NCBI RefSeq assembly: GCF_011326735.1
Contig: NZ_JAANCN010000004.1
Location: forward strand, 62,001 to 126,000
Direction of reading: 5' to 3'
DNA length: 64,000 nucleotides
Origin: Phycicoccus endophyticus
GTDB taxonomy: Bacteria > Actinomycetota > Actinomycetes > Actinomycetales > Dermatophilaceae
In this document: one piece after another, positions 47,583 through 55,466 of the stretch
Layout: every line of letters starts with the position of its first letter
Numbering within the stretch: the stretch's first letter is position 1
The notes under the pieces: generated by a model
Database searches by the model: none
What the model saw: the letters and a program-made list of their open reading frames with translations, nothing else
Told to the model about the DNA's origin: nothing
Position numbers and translations under genes: made by a program

Positions 47583-47621
47583 CCACCGGGAGACCTCTGC
47601 CACCCATGCCGACATCGACAG
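47583..47621. repeat. Dispersed repeat unit, copy B2
   Basis: 39-nt unit in the same orientation as B1, 135 nt further on, with the identical 3' half CCATGCCGACATCGACAG. Confidence 0.75.
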
Positions 47622-47700
47622 GTCCAGGCACGACCGCCGGGCCGCGCCGAGCTCGACGGGCGGCCTACCCTGGGGCGAGCGCACCGACCCCGGGAGCACG

Positions 47701-48597
47701 ATGGACGACCACGGCGGCGACCTCAGCCGCGCACCGCTCGCCTACCCCGGGACGCCCGTGCCGGGGCCGCGGCTCCTGGTCGGCGACTGCGACCACACCG
47801 TGCGTCCGCGCCACACCCGCTCGCTCGCGGCGGCCCGCTCGGGCGGCTGCGTGCGGTGCGAGCTACCTCTCGGCCCGGGAGCCGAGACCGTGGAACGCAC
47901 CCTGCGCCGGCTCGGCGCCGCACCGCTCGCGGACCGCACCCCGGTGCTCGCCGTCGGCTCCAACGCCGCCGTGGCCGTTCTGCGGCACAAACTCACCGGA
48001 CGCGGCGTCGGCTGCGTCGTCCCGCTGCTCACCGGAGTCGTGCGCCATCTCGGTGTCGGGCACACCGCCTACGTCTCGCGCGGTGGCTACCTCCCGGCGG
48101 CACCGGTGCACCGCGCCCGGGCCCGGACCCCGGTCGTGCTCCAGCTGCTCGACGACGACCAGCTCGCGGCGGTCGACGCGACCGAGCCGGGCTACGTGCG
48201 CGTCGAGCTGTCGGCGACGGACTACCCTCTCCTGCTCGGCGGCGGGCTGCGCCCCACCCGCTACCACGTCTACGCCGCGCGGGCCGGCGTGCTCGGGCTG
48301 CCCGGAACCGGCCGTCGCCTCCTCCCCCAGCGCGAGGTCCTCGGCGCGCTGGCCGCGGCCGGGCTCCCGCACACCGGCTCCGACGACCCCCGCCGGGTCT
48401 CCGGCGAGCTCGCCCGGTCCGCACGCCGGCGCGACGAGCTGCGGGCCGCCCTCGAGGAGCGGGGGATGTCGTGGAGCTCCGGCCTGCGCCACCGCCCCGC
48501 TGGCCGCCTGCGCTGGCCCGAGGTCGCCCGCACGGGCTCGGCCGGTGCCCGCCGCCCCCGCGTCAGAGCCGCACGGCAGAGGCCGCGGCGGCGGTGA
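47701..48597 (+). CDS. Hypothetical protein, possibly gamma-glutamylcyclotransferase-like
   Basis: 298-aa protein that I do not firmly recognise. It has a central segment PVLAVGSNAAVAVLRHKL (about 83-100), reminiscent of the Y/AxGSN motif of gamma-glutamylcyclotransferases, followed by GVVRHLGVGHTAYVSRGGYL. A GDCDHTVRPRHTRSLAAARSGGCVRC region with two cysteines lies near the N-terminus (about 25-50). The ATG at 47701 has GGGAG upstream. Its 3' end overlaps the convergent hydrolase gene by 35 nt. Confidence 0.65.
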   Translation: MDDHGGDLSRAPLAYPGTPVPGPRLLVGDCDHTVRPRHTRSLAAARSGGCVRCELPLGPGAETVERTLRRLGAAPLADRTPVLAVGSNAAVAVLRHKLTGRGVGCVVPLLTGVVRHLGVGHTAYVSRGGYLPAAPVHRARARTPVVLQLLDDDQLAAVDATEPGYVRVELSATDYPLLLGGGLRPTRYHVYAARAGVLGLPGTGRRLLPQREVLGALAAAGLPHTGSDDPRRVSGELARSARRRDELRAALEERGMSWSSGLRHRPAGRLRWPEVARTGSAGARRPRVRAARQRPRRR

Positions 48598-49306
48598 CCA
48601 GCGCCGCGAACAGCTCGGCGCCCTCGGCCTCCTCCGCGTGCCACTGGACGGCGAGCCGGAAGCGCCCCGACGGCGACTCCATCGCCTCGAGGGTCCCGTC
48701 CTCGTGCCACGCGGCCGCACGCCAGCCGGTCCCCGCGAGCGACTCCGGCACGACGGCCTGGTGGTGGTAGGTCGGCACGTCGAGCGCTCCAGCGCCGACG
48801 ATGCCGGCCAGCACGGTGCCCGGGGCCGGCTCGACGGCGTGTACCGCGTACCGGCCCGGCGTCGGGGAGTGCCCCTCGTGCCCGACCCGGTCCGGGACGT
48901 GCTGCTCGAGCCGCCCACCGGCGGCCACCGCCATGACCTGCATGCCCCGGCAGATCCCGAGCATCGGCAGGTCGCCCTCCTCCGCGGCCCGCACGAGCGC
49001 GCTCTCCCAGCGGTCCCTGTCCGGGCGCGCGTCCTGAGAGCTCGGATGGGGGTCGGCCCCGTACAGCGCGGGCGCGACGTCGGCGCCGCCACCGACGACG
49101 AGGGCGTCGACCCGCTCCAGGACGGCACGGGCCATCGCCTCGTCGACGTCCGGGCGCGGCGGCAGCACGACGGCCACGCCCCCGGCCGCCTCGACCTGGG
49201 CCACGTACCGGTAGGGCAGCACGACGCTGCGCTGGCCGACCCAGGGGGCGCGGTCGACCTCCTCGACGTAGCTCGTGATGCCGACCAGCGGCCTCGGGCG
49301 GCTCAC
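48563..49306 (-). CDS. Gamma-glutamyl amide hydrolase (peptidase C26, PuuD-like)
   Basis: Class I glutamine-amidotransferase-like hydrolase that cleaves gamma-glutamyl bonds. The 247-aa protein has nucleophile Cys 119 in LGICRGMQ and the His-Glu pair in VQWHAEE (His 223, Glu 225). VGGGADVAPALYG and TYHHQAVV are typical of PuuD relatives. As last gene of the operon it would release glutamate from the oxidised product of the pathway. GTG start, 7 nt from the reductase stop. Confidence 0.9.
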   Translation of the reverse strand: MSRPRPLVGITSYVEEVDRAPWVGQRSVVLPYRYVAQVEAAGGVAVVLPPRPDVDEAMARAVLERVDALVVGGGADVAPALYGADPHPSSQDARPDRDRWESALVRAAEEGDLPMLGICRGMQVMAVAAGGRLEQHVPDRVGHEGHSPTPGRYAVHAVEPAPGTVLAGIVGAGALDVPTYHHQAVVPESLAGTGWRAAAWHEDGTLEAMESPSGRFRLAVQWHAEEAEGAELFAALVTAAAASAVRL

Positions 49307-49313
49307 CGCGGCA

Positions 49314-50081
49314 TCACACCGGCGTGACGTAGGCGCCGGAGATGCCGCCGTCGACGAGGAAGGTCGAGGCGGTCATGAAGCTCGACTCGTCGGAGGCGAG
49401 GAAGAGGACCGCGTTGGCCATCTCCTCCGGCTCGCCGAAGCGCCCCATGGGGACGTGCACGAGCCGGCGGGCGGCGCGCTCTGGGTCGGAGGCGAACAGC
49501 TCCTGCAGCAGCGGAGTGTTGACCGGCCCGGGGCACAGGGCGTTGACCCGGATGCCCTGGCGGGCGAACTGCACGCCGAGCTCGCGGGTCATCGACAGCA
49601 CCCCGCCCTTGGAGGCGGAGTAGGCGATCTGCGAGGTGGCAGCGCCCATGACGGCGACGAAGCTCGCGGTGTTGACGATCGACCCGCCGCCCTGCTCGAG
49701 CATGATCGGGATGACCGCCTTGCAGCACAGGTAGACCGAGGTGAGGTTGACCTCGTGCACCCGCCGCCACGCCTCGAGGTCGGTCTCGAGGATGGAGTCG
49801 TCCTCGGGCGGGCTGATCCCGGCGTTGTTGAAGGCGATGTCCACCCGGCCGTGCCGCTCGACGGCGGTGGCGAACAGGGCGTCGACGTCGTCCTTGACCG
49901 CGACGTCGCAGTGCACGTAGCTGCCACCGACCTCCGCGGCGAGCCGCTCGCCCTCGGCGTCGGCGAGGTCGGCCACGACGACGGTGGCACCCTCCTCGGC
50001 GAAGCGCCGCACGGTCGCGAGGCCGATGCCCGAGCAGCCGCCGGTGACGACGGCGACCTTGCCCGCGAGCCTGCCTGACAT
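49314..50081 (-). CDS. Short-chain dehydrogenase/reductase
   Basis: 255-aa classical [11 protein letters not shown] (13-20), NNAG (85-88), Ser 140, and Tyr 154/Lys 158 in YSASK. NAD is favoured by the Asp at the end of the second strand (VVVADLAD). In this operon the natural role is oxidation of the alcohol of a gamma-glutamylated amino alcohol to the aldehyde; that is inferred from context. It ends 7 nt before the hydrolase gene. Confidence 0.92.
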   Translation of the reverse strand: MSGRLAGKVAVVTGGCSGIGLATVRRFAEEGATVVVADLADAEGERLAAEVGGSYVHCDVAVKDDVDALFATAVERHGRVDIAFNNAGISPPEDDSILETDLEAWRRVHEVNLTSVYLCCKAVIPIMLEQGGGSIVNTASFVAVMGAATSQIAYSASKGGVLSMTRELGVQFARQGIRVNALCPGPVNTPLLQELFASDPERAARRLVHVPMGRFGEPEEMANAVLFLASDESSFMTASTFLVDGGISGAYVTPV

Positions 50082-50119
50082 GGTTCTCTCCTGGGGTGTG
50101 AAGGGGCGAGGGCGGACGC

Positions 50120-51517
50120 TCAGCCCTCGGTGGCGATGAAGACGTTCTTGACCTCGGTGAAGGCGTCGAGGGCGTCCGGGCCGAGCTCGCGGCCGAGCCC
50201 ACTGGCCTTGAACCCCCCGAAGGGCGTGGAGTAGCGCACCGAGGAGTGGCTGTTCACCGAGAGGTTGCCGGCCTCCACGCCCCGGGCGACCCGCAGCGCG
50301 CGGCCGACGTCCCGGCTCCAGATCGAGCCCGAGAGCCCGTACTCGGTGTCGTTGGCCATGGACACGGCCTCCGCCTCGTCCTCGAAGGGCAGGACGGCGA
50401 CCACCGGGCCGAAGACCTCCTCGCGCCAGACCCGGTCACCGGTCCCTCCGGGCAGCACGACCGTCGGGGGGTACCACCAGCCGGCACCGTCGGGAGCGGT
50501 CCCGCGGAAGGCGACCTCGACGGGCGGGGCCTCGCCCGTGCCCTCGACGTACCCGCGCACCGTCTCGCGCTGGCCGGCGCTGACCAGCGGGCCCATCTGG
50601 CTGGCCTCGTCGCCCGGGTCACCGACGACGACGCCCTTGACGGCGACCTCGAAGCGCTCCATGAACGCGTCGAGGACGCTGCGCTGCACGAGGATCCGGG
50701 TCCGGGCGCAGCAGTCCTGGCCGGCGTTGTCGAGGAAGCTCATCGGCGCGGCCGCCGCGGCGGCGTCGAGGTCCGCGTCGGCGAAGACGATGTTCGCCGA
50801 CTTCCCCCCGAGCTCGAGGGTCACCCGCTTGAGGTGGTCCGCCGACCCGCGCAGCACGCGCTGGCCGACGGCGGTCGAGCCGGTGAAGACGACCTTGCGC
50901 ACGTCCGGGTGGGTGACGAACCGCTCCCCGACGACCGAGCCCTTCCCGGGCAGTACGGTGAGCACGCCCTCGGGGATGCCCGCCTCGAGGGCGAGCTCGC
51001 CGATCCGCATCGCGGTCAGCGGCGTGAGCTCGGCGGGCTTGAGCACGACGGTGTTCCCGGCGGCGAGGGCGGGAGCCATCCCCCAGCCCATGATCGGCAT
51101 CGGGAAGTTCCACGGCACGATGATGCCGACGACGCCGAGCGGTTCCTTGAACGTCACGTCGAGCCCGCCCGCGACGGGGATCTGCCGGCCGAAGAGCCGC
51201 TCCGGGGCGGCGCTGTAGTACCGCAGGACGTCGACGACGTTCCCGGCCTCCCAGCGCGCGTTGCCGATCGGGTGGCCGGCGTTGGCCACCTCGAGCCGGG
51301 CGAGCTCCTCGCGGTGCTCCTCGACGACGTCCGCGAAGCGGCGCAGCAGCCGGGCCCGGTCGGCGGGCGCGACCGCACGCCAGGCCGGGCCGGCAGCGAC
51401 GGCCCGGGCGACGGCGGCGTCGGTCTCCTCGAGACCGGCCAGCTCGACGCGTGTCACGACACGCTCGGTCGCCGGGTCGATGACCTCGTGGGTGGTGCTC
51501 ATCGGGGGCGTGCTCAC
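50120..51517 (-). CDS. NAD(P)-dependent aldehyde dehydrogenase
   Basis: 465-aa ALDH. Oxyanion Asn 137 (PWNFP), Lys 160, general base Glu 235 (LELGGKS), and the nucleophile in GQDCCARTR (Cys 269 or 270). It would oxidise the gamma-glutamyl aldehyde to the acid, the PuuC step. The GTG overlaps the stop of the glutamine synthetase-like gene (GTGA). An in-frame ATG at 51502 is an alternative start. Confidence 0.94.
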   Translation of the reverse strand: MSTPPMSTTHEVIDPATERVVTRVELAGLEETDAAVARAVAAGPAWRAVAPADRARLLRRFADVVEEHREELARLEVANAGHPIGNARWEAGNVVDVLRYYSAAPERLFGRQIPVAGGLDVTFKEPLGVVGIIVPWNFPMPIMGWGMAPALAAGNTVVLKPAELTPLTAMRIGELALEAGIPEGVLTVLPGKGSVVGERFVTHPDVRKVVFTGSTAVGQRVLRGSADHLKRVTLELGGKSANIVFADADLDAAAAAAPMSFLDNAGQDCCARTRILVQRSVLDAFMERFEVAVKGVVVGDPGDEASQMGPLVSAGQRETVRGYVEGTGEAPPVEVAFRGTAPDGAGWWYPPTVVLPGGTGDRVWREEVFGPVVAVLPFEDEAEAVSMANDTEYGLSGSIWSRDVGRALRVARGVEAGNLSVNSHSSVRYSTPFGGFKASGLGRELGPDALDAFTEVKNVFIATEG

Positions 51518-52899
51518 ATCCTCTCGAAGCCGCGGACCCGCTCCCAGTCCGTGACGGCGGCGCTGTAGGCGGCGATCTCGACGTCCGCGGCGTTGACGTA
51601 GTGCTCGACGACCTCGTCGCCGAAGGCCGCGCGGGCGACCTCGCTGCCGGCGAGCAGCTCACGGGCCTCGGCCAGGCTCGTCGGGACGTGGTCGACGTCG
51701 GCGGTGTAGGCGTTCCCCTCGAGCGGGTCGTCCAGGGGCAGCTCGTGCTCGATGCCGTGCAGCCCCCCGGCGAGCATCGCGGCGATCGCGAGGTAGGGGT
51801 TGACGTCACCTCCGGGCACCCGGTTCTCCATCCGCAGCCCCGCGCCGTGGCCGACGACCCGCAGGGCGCAGGTGCGGTTGTCCCTGCCCCAAGCCACGGC
51901 CGTCGGTGCGAACGACCCCGGCTGGAACCGCTTGTAGGAGTTGATGTTCGGTGCGTAGAAGTACGACAGCTCGCGAAGGGTCGACTGCACACCGGCGAGG
52001 AAGTGGTCGAAGAGCTCGCTCTGGCCCCCCGGTCGGGAGTCGTCGGCGAACACGAGCCGTCCGTCGGTGCCACGCAGCGAGAGGTGGATGTGGCAGGAGT
52101 TGCCCTCGCGTTCGTCGTACTTGGCCATGAAGGTCATCGACATCCCGTGGCGGGCCGCGATCTCCTTGGCCGCGGTCTTGTAGACGACGTGGTTGTCGCA
52201 CGTGCGGACGACGTCGTCGTAGAGGAAGGCGATCTCGTGCTGGCCGAGGTTGCACTCGCCCTTGGCCCCCTCGACGGTGCAGCCGGCGCGGTACATCTCG
52301 TTGCGGATCTCGCGCAGCACCGGCTCGACCTTGGTGCCGCCGAGGATGGAGTAGTCGACGTTGTACCGGTTGGCGCCGGTCAGGCCCTGGTAGCGGCGGT
52401 CCCAGGCGTCCTCGAAGCTGTTCTCGAAGAGGATGAACTCCAGCTCGGTGCCCGACACCGCCTGCCAGCCGCGCTCGGCGGCCCGCTCGACCTGGCTGTG
52501 GAGCATGGCGCGCGGGCTCTGGCGCACCGGGCCACTGCCGTCGAGCCACTGCAGGTCGCACTGGATGGTCACCGACCCCGGCTGACCGGGGGTGCGCCGC
52601 AGCGTCTCGAGGTCGAGGACGAACTCGAAGTCGCCGTAGCCGCGTTCCCACGAGGAGATGGCGTACCCCTCGACGGTGTTCATCTCGACGTCGACGGCCA
52701 GCAGGTAGTTGCAGCCCTCGGTGCCGTGCTCGAGGACGTGGTCGAGGAAGAACTGGGCGTGCAGCCGCTTGCCCGTCAGCCGGCCCTGCATGTCGGTGAA
52801 CGCGACGATGACGGTGTCGACGTCGCCGCTGGCGGTCTCGACGCGCAGCTGTTCGAGGGTGTACGGGGGCGGGCCCCCGGCGTGGATCGAGCTCGGCAT
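51514..52899 (-). CDS. Glutamine synthetase-like gamma-glutamyl-amine ligase
   Basis: 461-aa type I glutamine synthetase homologue of the GlnA3/GlnA4/PuuA group, ligating glutamate to an amine with ATP. Metal Glu residues are in TELEFILF (152, 154) and KGECNLGQHE (215, 222), the HIH segment is at 270-272, and MENRVPGGDVNPY is at about 357-369. The tyrosine adenylylation motif of true GlnA is not seen. The neighbours suggest a gamma-glutamyl-ethanolamide or polyamine ligase rather than ammonium assimilation. GGGAGG supports the ATG at 52899; an ATG at 52920 overlaps the regulator stop. Confidence 0.9.
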   Translation of the reverse strand: MPSSIHAGGPPPYTLEQLRVETASGDVDTVIVAFTDMQGRLTGKRLHAQFFLDHVLEHGTEGCNYLLAVDVEMNTVEGYAISSWERGYGDFEFVLDLETLRRTPGQPGSVTIQCDLQWLDGSGPVRQSPRAMLHSQVERAAERGWQAVSGTELEFILFENSFEDAWDRRYQGLTGANRYNVDYSILGGTKVEPVLREIRNEMYRAGCTVEGAKGECNLGQHEIAFLYDDVVRTCDNHVVYKTAAKEIAARHGMSMTFMAKYDEREGNSCHIHLSLRGTDGRLVFADDSRPGGQSELFDHFLAGVQSTLRELSYFYAPNINSYKRFQPGSFAPTAVAWGRDNRTCALRVVGHGAGLRMENRVPGGDVNPYLAIAAMLAGGLHGIEHELPLDDPLEGNAYTADVDHVPTSLAEARELLAGSEVARAAFGDEVVEHYVNAADVEIAAYSAAVTDWERVRGFERM

Positions 52900-52916
52900 G
52901 GTCCTCGTCCTCCCGG

Positions 52917-53645
52917 TCATCCGATGAAGCCGCGCAACAGCGCGGACGTCGCGTCGCAGTGCTCTTCCATCGCGGCCCGCGCCTCGTCGGCCGCTCCGGC
53001 GAGGACGGCGTCGAGGACCGCGTCGTGCTGGTCGTGCGAGTGCTGGATGTTGGTGCGCAGCACCGGGATCGCCTCGAGCAGCTCCCCGAGCGCGGCCTGC
53101 GCCCGGGTCACCGCCTCGATGAGCATCGGTGAGCCCGAGGCGGAGGCGAGGGCGAGGTGGAAGCGGCTGTCGGCGAGCCGGTGCGCACTGTCGCCCTCGG
53201 CGTCGCGGACCTGCCGGGCGGCGGCGACGAGCCAGGCGCGCTGCTCGCCGGCCAGCGGCTGCAGGGCGGCCAGCCGGGCGGCTCCGGGCTCGACGACGCG
53301 GCGGAAGTCGAGCGCGTCGACGAGCGCGGTCCCGACCCGAGGGGCCGGGCCGTCCTCGGGGGCGACCGCCGGCCCGTGGTAGGTGACGACGGTCCCCCCG
53401 CCGCGACCGCGGCGGGTGCGGACCAGGCCGGCGTCGCGCAGCGCGGCGATGGCCTCGCGCAGCGTGTTGCGGGCCACGCCGAGGCGCTCGGCGAGCTCGC
53501 GCTCGGGGGGCAGCTGGTCGCCGTCGACGAAGACACCGAGGCGGATCGCGGTGACCAGCTGCTCGACGGTGGACTCGAAGACGTTGGTCCCCCGGCTCGG
53601 GCGCAGCACCTGTTCGACGAGGTGCAGGTGGGGCTGCGCGGTCAT
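52917..53645 (-). CDS. GntR/FadR-family regulator of the amine cluster
   Basis: 242-aa regulator with a GntR winged helix (about 23-90: TVEQLVTAIRLGVF, LPPERELAERLGVARNTLREAI) and an all-helical FCD domain containing DSRFHLALASASGSP and HDAVLDAV. FCD domains bind small carboxylates or metals. It heads the five-gene operon. An ATG with a TTGACA/GAGACT promoter 7 nt upstream suggests a leaderless mRNA, and an operator lies just beyond the -35. Confidence 0.92.
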   Translation of the reverse strand: MTAQPHLHLVEQVLRPSRGTNVFESTVEQLVTAIRLGVFVDGDQLPPERELAERLGVARNTLREAIAALRDAGLVRTRRGRGGGTVVTYHGPAVAPEDGPAPRVGTALVDALDFRRVVEPGAARLAALQPLAGEQRAWLVAAARQVRDAEGDSAHRLADSRFHLALASASGSPMLIEAVTRAQAALGELLEAIPVLRTNIQHSHDQHDAVLDAVLAGAADEARAAMEEHCDATSALLRGFIG

Positions 53646-53652
53646 GGCCGTG

Positions 53653-53682
53653 AGTCTCCGGCGCGGACGCCACCGCTGTCAA
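53653..53682 (-). promoter_or_regulatory. Promoter of the FadR-led operon
   Basis: Read toward the regulator: TTGACA (53677-53682), 18-nt spacer, GAGACT (53653-53658), then 7 nt to the ATG. The -35 is consensus and the -10 is weak. Confidence 0.5.
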
Positions 53683-53684
53683 AT

Positions 53685-53700
53685 GGTGCTCGTTCACACC
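53685..53700. promoter_or_regulatory. Candidate FadR-type operator
   Basis: GGTG-N8-CACC immediately beyond the -35 of the regulator promoter, inside the 195-nt divergent region. GntR/FadR proteins usually bind short GGT/ACC-type palindromes, so this could control both directions. Confidence 0.4.
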
Positions 53701-53742
53701 TTTTTTACACGCAGGCTCTGGACGCCCCGTGCGCGCCGGGGC

Positions 53743-53748
53743 TAGCCT
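53743..53748 (+). promoter_or_regulatory. -10 hexamer of the permease gene
   Basis: TAGCCT about 92 nt before the permease GTG, with a CTGGAC-like -35 19 nt upstream. Weak support. Confidence 0.3.
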
Positions 53749-53840
53749 CCCGTGCGTTCGGTCCCGTCGCGCACCACGTGCGCACCCCCACCCCGGGCCT
53801 CGGTCGCGCCGGCCGGAGCACCGACGAGAGGACGGCCAGC

Positions 53841-55400
53841 GTGTCGCAGAACTCCACGGGCTCTAGCCCCCGCCGCAGGTCGAGCGTGACCTACGCCACG
53901 GCCGAGGCCGACTACTTCGACAAGCGCGGGCTCACCCGGCACGCCGGTGCGTGGTCGCTGTGGGCACTCGGTGTCGCCGCGGTCATCTCCGGTGACTTCT
54001 CCGGCTGGAACCTGGGCATCGGCGAGGCGGGATGGGGCGGGATGCTCCTCGCGACCGTCGTCATCGGCCTGATGTACCTGCTGATGATCTACTCGATCGC
54101 CGAGATGTCCGCCGCCATGCCGCACACCGGCGGTGCGTACTCCTTCGCCCGCTCGGCGATGGGCCCGTGGGGCGGCTTCGTCACGGGCCTCGCGGAGTCC
54201 ATCGAGTACGTCATCACCACCGCCGTGGTCGGGGTGTTCGCCGGAACCTACGCCGACAGCATCACCGACGACCTCTTCGGCCTCTCCCTGCCGCTGTGGC
54301 TGTGGGTGGTCATCTTCTACATCATCTTCGTCGGCCTGAACTCGGCCGGCGCGGAGGCCTCGTTCAAGTTCGCCGTCGTCATCGCCATCGTCTCGCTCGG
54401 GGTGCTGGCGCTCTTCGCGGTCCTCGCCCTGACCTCGGGCACGTTCTCCTGGGACAACCTCTGGGACGTCGGCGGGGGCGGCTTCCTCCCGCTCGGGGCG
54501 GGCGGCGTGCTCGCCGCGCTGCCCTTCGCCATCTGGTTCTTCCTCGGGATCGAGGAGCTGCCCCTGGCCGCCGAGGAGACCCACACCCCCGCCCAGGACA
54601 TCCCGCGTGGCTCGCTCATGGGGATGTTCACCCTGCTCGCGACGGCCTTCGTCGTCCTCGTGCTCAACCCGGGGGTCGTCGGAGCGGAGAAGATCTCCGG
54701 CAGCGGCGAGCCGATCCTCGAGGGGTTCCGCGCGATCTTCCCCGACAGCAACATCGCCTCTCTCCTCGCGCTCTTCGCCCTTGCGGGGCTCGTCGCCTCC
54801 TTCCAGGGGATCATGTTCGCCGCGGGCCGCAACCTGTACTCGCTCTCGCGGGCGGGCTACTACCCGCAGGCCCTCTCGCTCACCGGGTCCCGCAAGGTCC
54901 CCTACCTCGCCCTCGTCACCGGCGCCGCCATCGGCGTCCTGCTCGTGGTCCTGCTCACCCTGGTGCGCAACGAGCCGGGCGAGAGCTCCTACGACGCCAC
55001 CGTCGCGGTCGCCGGCGAGCTGCTCAACATCGCGGTGTTCGGCGCGGTCATCGCCTACGTGCTCCAGATGGTCTCGTTCGTCATGCTCCGCCGGAAGTTC
55101 CCCAACGCCGAGCGGCCCTACCGCAGCCCGGTCGGGGTCGGCGGTGCGGTGGTCGCGGCGGTCATCGCCGCCGGCACCCTGGTCATCCTGCCGTTCAACC
55201 CCGACTACCGGGCGGTCGTCCTCGGGGTCGCCGCCTTCTTCGCGGTCGGCCTGGCGTACTTCGCCATCCGCGGTCGCCACCACCTCGTGTACTCCCCCGA
55301 GGAGGAGTACGCGACCTCCGGCGGCCTGCACGGCGCCCACCCCGAGACCGAGGGGTACGACGTCACCGACCGCGAGGCCGACGCGCACGACGCCCCCTGA
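53841..55400 (+). CDS. APC-superfamily permease, ethanolamine (EAT) type
   Basis: 519-aa, 12-helix amino acid/amine transporter. The N-terminus FDKRGLTRHAGAWSLWALGV, then AVISGDFSGWNLG, IAEMSAAMPHTGGAYSFAR and GPWGGFVTGLAESIEYV match the ethanolamine permease subgroup. The C-terminal 40 residues are acidic and cytoplasmic. It is divergent from the FadR-led operon and would supply its substrate. The GTG at 53841 is supported by AGAGGA about 8 nt upstream; the frame is open much further up without homology. Confidence 0.88.
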   Translation: MSQNSTGSSPRRRSSVTYATAEADYFDKRGLTRHAGAWSLWALGVAAVISGDFSGWNLGIGEAGWGGMLLATVVIGLMYLLMIYSIAEMSAAMPHTGGAYSFARSAMGPWGGFVTGLAESIEYVITTAVVGVFAGTYADSITDDLFGLSLPLWLWVVIFYIIFVGLNSAGAEASFKFAVVIAIVSLGVLALFAVLALTSGTFSWDNLWDVGGGGFLPLGAGGVLAALPFAIWFFLGIEELPLAAEETHTPAQDIPRGSLMGMFTLLATAFVVLVLNPGVVGAEKISGSGEPILEGFRAIFPDSNIASLLALFALAGLVASFQGIMFAAGRNLYSLSRAGYYPQALSLTGSRKVPYLALVTGAAIGVLLVVLLTLVRNEPGESSYDATVAVAGELLNIAVFGAVIAYVLQMVSFVMLRRKFPNAERPYRSPVGVGGAVVAAVIAAGTLVILPFNPDYRAVVLGVAAFFAVGLAYFAIRGRHHLVYSPEEEYATSGGLHGAHPETEGYDVTDREADAHDAP

Positions 55401-55414
55401 CCCGCGCGGGCGGC

Positions 55415-55451
55415 CCGGCCCGGCGTGGCGCTCCGGCGTCACCCGGGCCGG
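55415..55451. terminator. Hairpin between permease and ilvE
   Basis: 9-bp arms CCGGCCCGG and CCGGGCCGG with a 19-nt loop, located between two convergent genes. No T-run on either strand. Confidence 0.5.
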
Positions 55452-55466
55452 TCGCCCGGCCGGCCC

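Larger units (their letters stand above)
47061..47700. promoter_or_regulatory. cimA leader plus repeat-containing spacer
   Basis: This 640-nt spacer has three parts: a 228-nt stretch from cimA to the terminator, the attenuator (47288-47386), and a segment carrying two copies of the dispersed repeat (47448-47486, 47583-47621). Open frames across the repeats are not convincing genes. Confidence 0.6.

Noticed and set aside
47373-47699. Minus-strand frame of 108 codons over the repeats upstream of cimA
   Set aside because: Its SMSAW and EVxR repeats simply reflect translation of the two DNA repeat units. It overlaps the Ile leader and lacks a ribosome site.
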